In this document: positions 1-12,524 of the stretch, piece after piece
Numbering within the stretch: the stretch's first letter is position 1
Layout: every line of letters begins with the position of its first letter
Source: Ceratodon purpureus
Taxonomy: Eukaryota > Streptophyta > Bryopsida > Pseudoditrichales > Ditrichaceae
Length of the DNA stretch: 64,000 nt
Direction: 5' to 3'
Assembly: GCA_014871385.1 (NCBI GenBank)
Contig: CM026427.1
Location: forward strand, 2,042,068 to 2,106,067
Translations under genes and position numbers: made by a program
The notes under the pieces: generated by a model
Told to the model about the DNA's origin: nothing
The model's input: only the letters and a program-made list of their open reading frames with translations
The model's database searches: none

Positions 1-2691
1 ATTTCTGAGTCCTCTTTCAAGGCCTTTCGCAAATTATCTCGGCACTGTTGTACAACATCGTTCCCGTCCGCAAAGTGCTCTTTGAGCCAGCTCCCAATGT
101 AGGAATAAGAATCTGGGAAAAGTACCCAGAATCCGAGGTCTTCCAGTTCATGGCTAATCTTGCCAGTTCCCATTGCATGAGCAAGAGGTGCATAGATTTG
201 CATTGTCTCCAGCGCTAATATTTGTTGTTTATACTTAGGGAGAACTTGAACATAACGCATGGTATCTAAACGAGCAGCCACCTCCACTACTACAGCCCGT
301 ACATCGTGAAATGCAAGACAATATTGTCGCACAGCTTTTACAGAGGCATCATCAAGGGTCTCCAAGAGAGAAGGCATATGTTTGACTCGAGAGCAGTCTT
401 TCAAAAGGACGCCAACTTCGTTACCCAAAACCTTCTCAACTTCCGAGATACTAAGATACCCTATTTCGACAACCTCACGAAGAAGACCAGCTGCAATAAC
501 CTCGGCATCCATCTGGCAACACATAAAGCAAAACTATATGTCAGTGATTATCCACAAAGGTCTTTTGTGACTGCCATATCTTTGCACATAGTGGCTCAGC
601 GTTAATAGTTCGGTTGTGTAACCAAAAAGCATATTCTGGTCCTATTAGTCCCCGAAACTACAGAAGCACATTATAGAGAAAACGAAGATGCACATTACAA
701 TACTGATTTGCGTTCAAAATGAAGGGGGAAAACCTTTCGATATACACCAACAAATATGACGAAACACCTACATAAAGCTAAGCTTACATCCAGGCTACTG
801 AACTTCAAAAGTCTTACCCGAAGATCAGCAAGGATGAAAGCAACAGATAGTGCACGAGAGAGGGGTTTGCGGCCATCTTCAATAGGCGATGCGTGCTGAA
901 GGGTACCGACAGTCAACTTCAAAGCAGCCAAAAGGAGTTTAGAGCCACTTTTTGTGGCAAAATCTGGAGGCAATCTTCCTGCTAATCCGTCCCATGCGCC
1001 CACCAGCTCAGCCACCCGCTGACCACCAGGAGTGCCCAAAAGAAGCTTCGACGACTCGGATTCTATTTCAACTTCCTGCTCACTGGACCATTGTTCCTCC
1101 GCACCAAACTCCAGACCAGCACCCCTTCCAGTATCTGAACACCAGGACAACATACTTCTAGTCAGACGGCCGAACTTGTTGAAATGAATTGTATCATTGT
1201 AACGTTCTCTCAACATGCAACATCAATGTGTGCACAGATACGAAGAAATAACAATATATCATCCATTACAGTTAAATATTTCGAACAAGTACTTTTAATG
1301 TGGTGAACCAGACTGCTGCTCTTCTAAGGACTAAATGCCATAACTATCAACTATGTGAAGTGATGTGCACAATATTACACCGAACTGATGTGTGAGACAG
1401 CATTAATCATTCGAGCCCCCTCTAACAGCTCAACCTAAAAACTCATTCTTAAGATTACATTGCAGTAGTTTAACTAAATTCTTCCAGATTGAGAAAATTT
1501 CAAGGTTCTTATCGGTATCAATTTATGTGCCCTAGCTCAGGACAAACACGCATGCACATGTGTGCTTCTCCAAGAGTTCAGAGGGAGTAAAATGGATTGG
1601 CCCAGTGTGATGACAACGGAGCTGGACCAAATCACCTACCTCTTTCGGAGGCCAGGAACGTTCCAATTTCCAACGGTGTAGCTGCTTGGGCAAGACTTGG
1701 CGCATCACCTTCTTGCCGAGTCTGTAGTTCTTCGGCAGAGTAGAAGGAGCTGCTTTCAATATCCGGATCATCGACCTCTGCTCCATTAAAATCATACTCA
1801 AAATATAGCCTTCCTTCTTCATCTCTCTGAACTCTATTTCGATTTTGTTGGCTGCTTAACCGCAACTTAAGTTTCCCCTCCTTTGTCTCCTTCTTAATCC
1901 CCAACTGCTCTTCTAAATCCACGAATCCATTATTTGTAATCACCTGCACCCGCCGCCTTCTCTCGCCGCCATTATTTTGTCTCCGACTTCGGTCTCTACT
2001 TCGATTGTTCCCATCCAGCTCATTTCCATCATATGTTTCGTGCTCTACAATATCCTGTACCCGGGCCTGCACATGAATTATCTGTTTATGCTCCAACCTC
2101 CCACAGCCTTTATGCCCTTTCCGAAAATCTCCGCCTCCTCTGTTACTCCTGCCATGTCTAAAGCTACTCCGTTTCTGAGAATTGTCTAAAGACGAGGAGT
2201 GAATCAAGGTGCCCTTGCTGCCCCCATATCCCAAGCTACAAACACAATCAGCCGACAATGAAGTTACCGCACACTGCACCTGCACACCTTTCTCTGGTCG
2301 CAACTGCATCACAATTCAACACACAATCAATTATCTCACACACTCATGCCATTAGACAAACAGTGACCTCCATTCCCATACCGCAAATATTATCAAATAC
2401 CTACAATCAGTGCACTAGCAATTCCCCAAAATTTGAGCTTCAACGCCATCACCACATCTAGCATATTCCCCTGTATTCCTAATTCTGAATTACAACATAC
2501 TAGACATCCCAGATTGCGCCCGACCAATGATACCCGCAACCAAACCTAACAAAACCAACACTTTCGATCAACACTCTGCTTAAAGGGCGAAGACACCCCA
2601 CCTGAGACGACAACGAGCTGGTGACCGCGGGAGCCTTGGGCAGAAGCTGCAACAAACCCGTACTGCAAGCACATACTGCCATCCTCCGCAC
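1..2691 (-). CDS. CRSH: CRSH-type RelA/SpoT homologue, N-terminal part (runs off window)
   Basis: Exons read as 2691-2602, 2303-1636, 1157-818 and 512-1 (continuing off the left edge); all phases agree. RSH proteins make or degrade the alarmone (p)ppGpp in plastids. The first exon (start MRRMAVCACSTGLLQLLP) looks like a plastid transit peptide. A charged low-complexity linker follows. A conserved block, GRKPLSRALSVAFILADL, leads across the 818/512 junction into MDAEVIAAGLLREVVE. The HD signature of active hydrolases is replaced here (LLREVVE instead of LLHDTVED), as expected for the CRSH clade, which is regarded as a synthetase without hydrolase activity. Later the helix VVVEVAARLDTMR and the block LAHAMGTGKISHELEDLGFW match the family. 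The synthetase and EF-hand parts would lie outside the window. The alternative start at 2682 (fourth residue of the same frame) is possible. The family is sure; the CRSH subgroup is likely. Confidence 0.85.
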
Positions 2692-3590
2692 TCCTCCCCT
2701 CCAACCCTACCGCCGAATCCCGCTTCCGCTCCCACTCCGCCAATCAACTCCACCACCAACCCCAACCCCAACCCCGAACCCTTCCTCTCAAATTCCACAA
2801 CCTCCCCAAACTATACACAAAACGAATCCCAGTAAACTCGACGAATTCAATACCACTAGCTCAGCCAAGTGGCTATATACACAACCGGCAAAAGCCTACA
2901 CTACTAGCTACCCCCATGCACACGACTACTCCGTCACAAAACCTGCAACCTTCCATGCCATGGCTCCGGTACCGCCGAAACCCACCCGATACTCAAAACT
3001 AGAAAGCAAGAAAAGGCTCGTTGGAATGCGCCGGGGATCCTGAGCAGGCCCAGATAGAGTCCGCGCGATCCGATAAGGTGGAGCGTGATGATCCGGCGAG
3101 GTGAATGTTTCGGAGCCTGTCAGAGGAGGTCGCCGTGAAGCTTATCTGCTGGAAATCTAGAATTGTGCGAGACGACGGGACCGCGCGGTTGCGAGCGCGG
3201 TCTTAGGGGGGCGGTTTTGGCACGAGACGGGGCGGGACGCGCGGTTCGAAGCGCGGTTGGTTTGGGCCGGAGAGGGCCACACGGGAGTGAGAGGGGGTGG
3301 AGTTAGCCACGTGAGAGCGCGGACGTGGGTCCACGCTGGCGTGGTGTTGAGTCCACGTCGATTTGCGCGGAGTTGTGGGATTGGTGCGGGGGACCCCCCC
3401 GCGAGGTGGCCACTCCTCGCGAGGGGGCTTGCCTTGATTCTCCCCTTTGTGTCCCTGGTTGAGGTTGCGTTGTCACTTGAGGCGTTGATGATGATGATGA
3501 TGGTGGCGGGATATACCTTACCGGTGTAAGAGTAGGAATGGATGTGTGAATCTATGTGTTGGTTCTCTGCTGCTTACATGTGGAATGAAC
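2692..3590 (-). promoter_or_regulatory. GC-rich promoter and 5' leader region of the CRSH gene
   Basis: Base composition changes sharply from AT-rich to GC-rich between about 3050 and 3480, with many CpG steps, directly upstream of the CRSH first exon. A palindromic CACGTG G-box lies at 3308-3313, and two further ACGTGG-type cores follow at about 3323-3333. No clear TATA box was seen, so transcription start is not placed. The pyrimidine-rich stretch at 2690-2800 is probably 5' leader. Confidence 0.45.
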
Positions 3591-4906
3591 GGTACCGTAG
3601 TTGGGTAGTAGGTTTGTTCATAAATGATTCAAAAATATTACAATACAACTCGATTTGTCTCACTCCTTGTTCCCTTGTATTCCTAATATTGAATTATGAC
3701 CTACTAGACATATAACAAAAATAACAAAAATGTGTTCAATAGCACGGATCCCATTAATTAAAAAAATAAGATTACAAAGAAAATTAGAGGTTTTAAAAAT
3801 AGAAGATAGAAAATATGATCAATTATTTTTCAAGATATTTCTTTATGTTGAGTCATTTTAGGTTTTTTTGATAAAAAATCTTCATTTTTTTATTTTCTTT
3901 TAAGACGAACCTTATCTTTCTTCGTAAAAAAAATTAAAATTAAAAAAATCGTTTTGAGGTGAACAAATCTACTACCCAAGCAAATATAGAAAAATTCAAA
4001 GTAAAACATATTTATAAGTTATTTGGTTTATTTTGATTTATGCTTTCCTTTATTTTTATATGAATCTTAAAGTAAGAAAATATGAAGTTGAAGTAGAGAT
4101 TGAACTTCAAAGTCTTTAAATAAAAAAATAGAACTTACACGTCAATGGAGATGGAAAGGGGCTCATAAACTGAGCCTTTATTTCAGTTGAAGTTATTTTT
4201 GGAAAAATAAGCTTTGTTCCTTAAAATTTGATTTTCTTAATTTCCTTTTTCTAGCAAAAAAAATCACAAAAATAACCTCAAGTGGCTTAGATATAAAAAA
4301 ATATCACAAAAAAAAATTATTCTATTTTCATTCTTTTATCTTTGTAATTTATTTATATTTTCATTTTAAATTTTGAGAATTATTTCCGAACAAACATATT
4401 ATGGTGTTATGGTATAAGAAAATCACTTGACAATGAATAAATCCATGAATATTCATACACCTTTAAATTACCTTCACATCATAAAAACATTTGATTGTTA
4501 CCATATAATCTCAAGCCAAATGGTTTCTAAATTTGTACTCAATTGGAAAAAATATAAAAATTATACAAACAAGAATACTTTCAAATGGTTTGAGCAATTA
4601 ATATGATATTTAAGAATGATTTAATATGTATTTGGAAAAACCAAAATAATTCAACCTCTAAAATGTCTTTGGTCATATTAATGAACAATGGTGATTTGAA
4701 GTAGGTTCTTTCAATGCCAATTTTGACTTTTTCTTTTCTTTGTTTTTTTTTTTTTTTTTTTAAAAAAATTTTAACATGGAAATTTTGAAAATCCTTATAA
4801 GAATATATTGGGAAAATTTCACTCTAAAAATTATGAAAGGTTAATTCTTTAACATATTCTAAATCAACCATGTGAGATACTTGTCAAAGAAAATTCAAAT
4901 TTAGTG

Positions 4907-5302
4907 AGGTAGAACCACCTATTGGCGGGCAACATCCTACAGCCGTACCTTAAAAATGCATGCATTCACAACCAATACATCACCTATTTCTGTACAAGTA
5001 AGATTCTATTTTTTTTAAAATCCAATACAAGGCACGCATTGATTGGCACAAGTCACTCATTGATTGGCACAAGTCACCAAAAGGTGAATTGTCTTTGAGC
5101 ACGCTATCAAAGTACACAAATAGGTGTCTAGCCATACAAAACTCAAAAAATTCATAACTTATTCATATAGAATGAAAAAAATATAATTTCACTTCCATTC
5201 TCATATCCCAGTATTTACTAATCCGTGGAAAAAAATTCAGCTCATGCACAACTTTGCAACAAGGATATTTTCTTAAGTGTTCAAAAATAGGTGGTTCTAC
5301 CT
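4907..5302. mobile_element. possible small MITE bounded by a 17-bp inverted repeat
   Basis: AGGTAGAACCACCTATT at 4907-4923 recurs as its exact reverse complement at 5286-5302. The enclosed 396 bp has no coding potential. No convincing target-site duplication is visible, so it may equally be a chance or degenerate inverted repeat. Confidence 0.3.
5037..5079. repeat. 21-bp direct repeat, two copies
   Basis: CATTGATTGGCACAAGTCAC occurs twice in tandem with one intervening base. Confidence 0.8.
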
Positions 5303-6049
5303 TAAAGGGTGTAGCAAAACATTTCAAGTTGCCCCACTGTGAGGCAAAATGACTAAGAGGAAGATGACTAATTTCCGAGAGATCCAATGAAACTAAAAAA
5401 TAAAAACCAACATTCCTACAAAGATTTTGTAATCCTAGGTATATACATTTTTTTCAAAAAAACACATTTAAAATGGCATTATATCAGCCTACACAAGCTA
5501 TCAATTGTTTATCAAAATGGCCAAAAGAGTTTTAGGATTAACACAAATACTATTTTTTTAATAAAAATTATCTTATTCTATTAAAAATTCAAATATTTTG
5601 AAATAATTGAAATATATTTTAATTTCTTATATGGCTAAATATTTTGTAACCTTTTAGCCTTTAAAAAAATGCTAAATTGTCTCAATTTATTTTTTAATTT
5701 ATTTTTACTTTCAATTATTTTCTACATTGATTATTATCACATCAATTATTTTTGCTTTAGAACCATTTATCATTAAGGATCAATGAAGGTGGAAGTGGCA
5801 AGTAAAACCACACTATTATTCTTTATGTAACAATCTTGGAAAATGATTTCTTTTGTCTCAAAATTTTTTTTTTAACTGATTTATTATAAATAAAGGTAAA
5901 TTTCACTCAACGGTGGTGGGAGCGTTGTTAAGTAAAATATTATAATTCTCAATTGTAGTGGTTGAGAATATAAAAAACAACGTTAAAGAATCATTTTCTC
6001 CTAGAGACACCATTGTTGAGTATTTTCTTTTCCAATTCAACTTAGCCCC

Positions 6050-6120
6050 TTCATACGCCCTAAGCTCCTTCATATGCCTTAAGCTCCTTCATATGCCCTA
6101 AGCTCCTTCATACGCCCTGA
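6050..6120. repeat. short tandem repeat, about 19-bp unit
   Basis: The unit CCTAAGCTCCTTCATATGC repeats about three and a half times with small variations (CATATG or CATACG, CCTAAG or CTTAAG). Confidence 0.8.
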
Positions 6121-7544
6121 GTTGAACTCAATCTTAGCTAAGAAGCACTTCATCTTCAATTTAACAAAACTTGTACACACTTCCGTCTTTTCCAAAAAGT
6201 CTACATGTTCTTTTATTGGCATCTAAGGTCCAAATTTATGAATGTAATCTAAAGTTCATGGTCTAAAACTTCAAATTTTTTTGTTTATTTTTAAAAAACT
6301 CAAGTTTCATATAATATCACAAGAATAAGATTTCAATGATAAATCTTAGAGTATCTCTTAGATAAATTAAATGGTTGTAATACATATGTTTGAACTATTT
6401 ATTCCTAGTATTATACTTTGTAATAAATTCCTTGTTTGTTTAGCTTAAATGCATTTAATAAATCAAATATACAAATTTTTTTCTTTAATCTTTTTTAATG
6501 TATAACATAGAAATATTTTGATTGCAAATTATCAAGTTTTTGTTCGATAAATTTTGATGTTTTTGGATAGTTTTTATTACTTGAATTAATATAATTTAGA
6601 TATTTTTCTTTATAGTTAGTTTTAATCTTGATACAAAAGATATTTTAAAATGTTTTTCCTTAATTATCCTATAATTTAAAATAATTTAATATAATTTAAT
6701 TTAATTTTAATAGGACATTAAACCTTTAATTTGTTATAACAAAAACAAAAAGTGATGACGATGGTGTCATTTATTTGATTCATTCATTTGTCTATGTTAT
6801 TATTTTGTAGGCTTATTAAAATAAATCAAATTTCTTAAGTTGACATAATAAAAAATTATTAGTATCTATCGATGTTATTTATATTTTATCTTTAACTTCT
6901 ATCACTTGAAATAACATTTGATTCAAGTGTATGGTGTTATAATATTCTTTTATAAAATCTAGTTTATATTGGATAATAAAAAAATATACATAAATAAAAT
7001 CATCATTTATTACTTTAGCGTATTTGAAAAAGATAAATTTATATATGTTCAATTAATCAAAGTTCCAAAAAATATTTAGTTTCTATAAATCTTTTAGTTA
7101 TGTTCACTCAAACTTGTCTTTATTATCTTTATTTTATAATTCTTGAAAAACTTTGTATTACAAAAAAATGTTACATACATTAAAGTTTCTCTCATGTATC
7201 AAATTTATCATTTTAATAAGTTATGAAGCATAAAGTTTTAGCCAGAAAATCACATAGATGTAATGTGAAAGAAAAAAAATTATGAAAATGAGTTTGAAAC
7301 ACATTCAAACCAATTTGGCAATCAATCATGTTTACTTGTTCAAAAACAAACCCATTGAATATACAAATACAGTTCTCTAAATGACTAATGCATTATACTA
7401 GTTAAAAGTGCACTTGGCTTTGAAAAAACACACTTAATCATTTAGTCTTAAAAAATATTGAAAACTAAATGTTTTTTAAATTGTTTGGCTATTTATGATT
7501 ATTTTTTCAATCAAAACTTATATATACATGAAATTCAAAACTTC

Positions 7545-7726
7545 TGTTGATTTTATTAGAGAGGCCACGTTTAAAGGCCATAAGTTAAATCAAATATTTC
7601 AAAACTCTAAACCAATATATTAATAGTAAATGAATGTTGATTTTATCAAAGAAAGCATGTTTAAAGGCCATAAGTAAATCAAATATTTAAAAAATTTACA
7701 TCAGTACATTAATAATAAATAAATGT
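7545..7726. repeat. 91-bp tandem duplication
   Basis: The block beginning GTTGATTTTAT at 7545 is repeated at 7636. Both copies contain the core GTTTAAAGGCCATAAGT and end in similar AATAAATGAATG-like sequence. Divergence is modest, so the duplication is not very recent. Confidence 0.75.
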
Positions 7727-10138
7727 ACAGAAGTGTTTCCTAATTTTTTGCATCTAATCTAGATAACTAGTATCTAAAATATATATGTCATTTTAAGGTT
7801 GTTTATCATTTGTTGCTTTTGACCATTATGCCATGCTTTCAAGTATGTGAGACTTCATCGCTTTTGGAATAAATATCTTTTTTTACATTATAAAATTTTC
7901 ACTTAACACAGTAATGAATAATAAAAGAAAATATATATAATGCTAAGTTTTCAATTTCAATGATAACAAATAAAAACAGAAGCTACTAGAATGACTACAA
8001 GAAGTTTAAATTACTAGAATCAAAACTCTTAGTTGCACAATTTTATATAAAATATCCACGTATAGAAAAAATCAACAATGGATATATTCAAACTAAATAT
8101 ATATTTATTTTTTTCCAATATTATACCATATAAGGTAGAAATACATATTCTAGAAGTCCGTCAAAAGTAGTTCCATCCTATTCAATTTAACATGGTTATG
8201 GTAGAATCCAAATCTATTTTTCCTACAACCTTCAATCTTTATTTTCGACCGTTGGACGCACCAGATTATCATGTCTACTTTGGGTGTTCTTACTTTCTAC
8301 ACTCCTCCCTCTTTCCCCTTTGACTCTAACAATTTGTAATTTATTCACATCGACTTCTAAAATAATGAAGTCAGTTCTGTTAAACTCCATTTCGACATGC
8401 TAACAACACACGCAACTAATCTTCACGACAAAGGTAGAGGCACCCATAGCCGACCATGTACCGATACCTAATCAGTAGACTTCTCTATTTCCGACTAGTT
8501 TTCAAATTCAAAATCTTGAGAAATCTAGAAGAAAGTATCAAGCATGATTGGTAGAAAGGAAATCACACGGGAATATTCTTCTAGTAGCACAATGATCAAG
8601 TTTTATTGTCATGGTGGTCGGTTTTAGGTGGGCCTACATATCGGTAATATGTACACTACCACAGATTGGGAACTTTATGACTCTGCAAATGATTGCGATT
8701 ATGACTGCACAGAATAATAAAATCAGGTTTTTTAGTGCGAGTTATATTTTTTGCTGACGTGGAATGTGACGCGGAGGGTAACAGGGTGCAGTCGTTACCG
8801 ACGAGTCGCTTCAGACACTCAGTCATATGAATAAATACGCTTCCAAACGTATACTTGGGCTCCAAAGGCGTGCTACGTCAGCGTTTGGAAGTACAACTTG
8901 ACCGGCTTTGTTGACGAAGACTTTCATTGACCTGCTCGGGCAGCAAAGGCAAAAATCCTACGTGGCATGTGACTCTGTGCAGTCATATTTTTTTTTGATG
9001 ACGTGGCATCTAACGTGGCATTCGACGTGGCTCTTGAATATGTGGCCTCAAATTTTCCGCTGACGTGGAATGTAACTCTACAGAGTCATATTTATGTTGA
9101 TGAGACACTTCCACGTGGAATGTCATTGCAGTCATTTATTTGGCTCACATAGAATGTGACTGGGGGGAGTCACATATGGTGTTGTAATGTTGGTGACGAG
9201 GAAATTTAATGGTGGTTATTTTTTTGGTAGCCGTTGATGGTAGATTATGACCGTGCACCGTCATATTTTAGCTAATAATGTGACTGCTCGCAGTGATGTG
9301 AGGCCAGACATCTGATGTTGCTCTAGATTAGTTTGAAAGGTAGATGACTGGTTCTAGTCGCAGTATTGAATGATGTAACCTCCATACATGACTAGTGGTA
9401 GTGACAATGTTTGTGTCCTGTGTGGCCCTATGACAGTATGACTGCGTAGAGTGATGATTTTGCTTACTGAGAATCACATTCGACATTGGTACCAGAATCA
9501 TAAAAAAGAAGACACATTGTAGGATTCAATGGAAGACACATACAAAGTTTAGAGAAATGCAACAATATTCAGTTGCATTTAGTACAAAAAGAGTCAGTAC
9601 AAAACCAACCAACATCTAGTACCTTCAACATCCATTACCTTGTACTTCCCACTTCTTTTTTGTTGCAGTTTCCTCTTGGTGCTCTGCATTTTCCTGTATG
9701 TACAACCGCCTGTTACACCTGGGTTACCCAACTAGTGGGACTCCCTCTCAAAATCATCATATTGTGAAAAAATAATGAAAACTTATAGTGCTGAAAAATA
9801 ATGAAAGTAGAAGTACTAAAACTATTCTGATGATTGTTGAACACTAATGAAGTCAACTAGTCTAGACTCCATCAAAAGCAAATTTGATTCAAGATGGGAA
9901 GAAGATGATACATGAAGAAGTATTGGGTGGACGATTGCATTGTTGCCTTACACATTCAAAAGTACTGAACCCATTGCAAGAGACCACTAGCTGGAAACAC
10001 TATCAATCAATACAATAGTCAGTGCCAAAGCAAAATAACACATAAAACCATTCCTCCTCTGCTCCTCTCATCTTCCAAACATTCTTCAAAACGCCAATGT
10101 CCAAGTACCCATCTACACCTCTTACCTCCAACAATGTA

Positions 10139-10230
10139 GAGAGAGAGAGAGAGAGAGTGTGAAAGCCCAAAAAATGAGGGGCTGGCGGCTGGCCGCCCTT
10201 AATACCCCCAACCCTAACCCTAACCCTAAA
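10139..10230. repeat. GA microsatellite and telomere-like CCCTAA run inside the CACTA element
   Basis: A (GA)8 run lies at 10139-10157. Three consecutive CCCTAA units follow at 10211-10229, on the strand where plant telobox motifs are often found near leaders. The two together resemble a promoter or leader region, perhaps that of a lost transposon gene or of captured host DNA. Confidence 0.6.
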
Positions 10231-10428
10231 CAAAAATGACGGCAAGGTCCACCATGGCCATGTGTCAATTGTTGACTGAGTCTTTGAGAGGTTTATGACT
10301 TTGTTGAGTCATGTGCATGACAATCTAGAGTCACATAACACCTTCTAGTAATACACATGACTTCCTTTGGTCATTTGTATGACTTTGTTCGGTTGTATGA
10401 CTCTCTCCTGTAATACTTCCAGAGCATA

Positions 10429-10899
10429 GTGGTGGATCCTTCGAGTCCCAGCATTGAGGGCAAAGAAGTAAGAGAAGTAGATGTTTTACGCATGGTGGGA
10501 GAGTGCTTCAACAAGTATGAAAATATTCACTTAGAGAGGTGCAATACCAACCCTTCCATAGATTACAAAGTTGATCTTGAGTTCAATGAAATGGCATCAT
10601 TCGAGGACAATTGCTTGCCACAAAGTTACAACAAAGTGAGCGATGATAAAATGGAAGACAATAACGGCCCTATAGAGTCAAGCGGGACAACGATGAACAT
10701 CAAGGGCCCTAGTGGCATAGTCTTGGTTGCCCTTTTACTTGAAGCAAAGATTCCGCTCTATGCACTCCGCTCCTCCAACCGTCTCACCTCCATACTCATG
10801 TTACTTAATTGTTGCACCACTTTGGAGTACCCAACGACTTTGTGGACGACTTGTGGACAACCTTGGGTTTGGATCTCATATCTCGTACACCTATTTTGA
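10429..10899 (+). pseudogene. internal open stretch of the CACTA element, possible exon remnant
   Basis: An open frame of about 156 codons begins at GTG rather than ATG, just after a splice-acceptor-like sequence. Its first two thirds are acidic and hydrophilic with gene-like composition (for example EGKEVREVDVLRMVGECFNK), then it turns low quality. No transposase domain was recognised. It may be a remnant of an element-encoded protein or a fragment of a captured host gene. The telomere-like and GA tracts lie about 200 bp upstream. Confidence that it is expressed is low. Confidence 0.25.
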
Positions 10900-11806
10900 G
10901 CGATGTAGTCAAAGTAGCCCCGGAGGTGGTGGACAACGCATTAGCACGCCTCAAATAAGACGATACATTGGTAGATGATTTTGACTATTGCGACGTAGAG
11001 AAAAATTGACCTAGTCACCGTTTTGTTGACAACCAGTTGTAAACATTCAATTAAGTGGATATATATATATATATATTCACACATACTTGCTTGTATAATC
11101 AATACCTTCATCTTTTGGCCAAGCAACTTACATTCATTTAAAACTCCCAAACCATCTTCGTCACCTCTTACGTATGTTACTAACTATCTATTCATAAGAT
11201 CACCGACACAATTTAGAAACTATCACTAATTCTGTCCAATATACCTTCTTAATGTAAACCCTCATTCCTTACTCCCTCACTTAATCCAAGAAATCAATAA
11301 TTTATTCATTAATTTATGAGATAATGCACATTCCCAATTCCTAATCACTTATCAGGATTGACAAACTACTCAATTTTTATCACAAATTCTCCCTATAAAC
11401 AAATATTCTAAAGTCTCATACTATGCAGTCAATGTAATAAGAGAGGGCCACAGTACATGTCTGCTGTCTCAGGCAACATTTATATTGTTGGGCAGCCCCC
11501 CCAAAAAAAAACATGACCGAAGGAAAAATGTGACTCAAAATATGACTACGAGAAAAATATGACTGCGAATATGACTACACGTTCTCCAAGAACATTCCAA
11601 ATCGTTCCCCTACGTAGAAATACGATCCTCCCACCAACTTCATACGGTACACCTGGCAAATATGACAGCAGAATATGACTGCCAGTCACATTCTTAATTT
11701 TAACCGCCACTGACAAAAATGTAACTCGCAGCATGTGACTGCTGGTAGTCGCATGTCACCCTCAGTAATATTGTCCTAGTCATAAAGTTCCCAATCTGTG
11801 GTAGTG

Positions 11807-12520
11807 GTATTACCAAAAAAAGGTCTTTAAAAATTCATAGTAAATTAAATATTGAAGTATACATGACACTTAAAGTTGCATTCCTTAACCCCTAAAGGGC
11901 CCTGAGGCTGGAATATGGCCTCGGCTGGGATTGTAACATGAATTGAGGCACCTTGCAATGCATATTACTTGAAACAACCAAAAAGCAAAAGATGGGCCCA
12001 AAGATGAGGAAAATTGTGAAACCTTCAAAAATAAAATTGGAATCACTATGTGTATTCTATGGAGTCTTTTTTGCCCATTTATACATAATTGTAGCATATA
12101 CAGACGGTCGTAGAGTTGCTCTAAACTACTCCAAAAATTTTGGAAAAAGTATATACCATTTATAGTACTGACATTGTCTTCCACCAAAAAATTCAACATC
12201 ACAACATCATTTTCTAGTCTTCAATGCATAAATACATGTGTAAACCACTACAGCAACTACATATGCATATCCTTTTAGGAGTTGAACCTATTTCCCTTTG
12301 AAGGAAAAATCTCCCTCAACTTATACACCTCCAATCTCAATGACAAATCTCTTAACTGGTCAGTTATAGATGCCTCAACCTTACGTCTGATTTTCTAACA
12401 TGAGAATCTGCTCATTCCAGTACAACACCTCTACTTTTTCCCCTAAACTTTACTTTAATGATTTACTTTTCCCCCAAAGTAAAATAAAATGAGATGAAAA
12501 TACTTAGTCGCAGGCTCCGT
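11807..12520. other. spacer between CACTA element and WNK promoter
   Basis: AT-rich sequence without a supported gene. The overlapping short open frames on both strands around 11885-12200 have no recognisable content. Confidence 0.6.
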
Positions 12521-12524
12521 CGTC

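Larger units (their letters stand above)
3591..8653. other. AT-rich intergenic spacer
   Basis: About 5 kb of strongly AT-rich DNA with homopolymer runs (for example at 4743-4770) and no open frame with gene-like composition. Only short repeats stand out and are listed separately. No tRNA, rRNA or transposase-like coding sequence was recognised. Confidence 0.7.
8654..11806. mobile_element. non-autonomous CACTA (En/Spm-type) transposon
   Basis: The left end reads CACTACCACAGATTGGGAAC (8654 onward) and continues with TTTATGACT. The right end is its reverse complement and stops at TAGTG (11806). The terminal inverted repeats therefore match over about 29 bp and begin with the diagnostic CACTA. 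The flanks are GTA at 8651-8653 and GTA at 11807-11809, the 3-bp target duplication typical of this superfamily. Both subterminal regions are dense in short repeats in both orientations: ATGACTGC, CAGTCATA and GACGTGGAATGTGAC at 8680-9480, and AATATGACTGC or TGTGACTGC at 11520-11760. Such motifs are the usual transposase-binding repeats of CACTA elements. At 3.15 kb with no intact transposase it is a deletion derivative needing a transposase supplied elsewhere. Confidence 0.92.

Noticed and set aside
2258-3043. Plus-strand frames with PTPTPNP-like sequence
   Set aside because: They are opposite the CRSH first exon and leader, are pyrimidine-rich, and show no domain.
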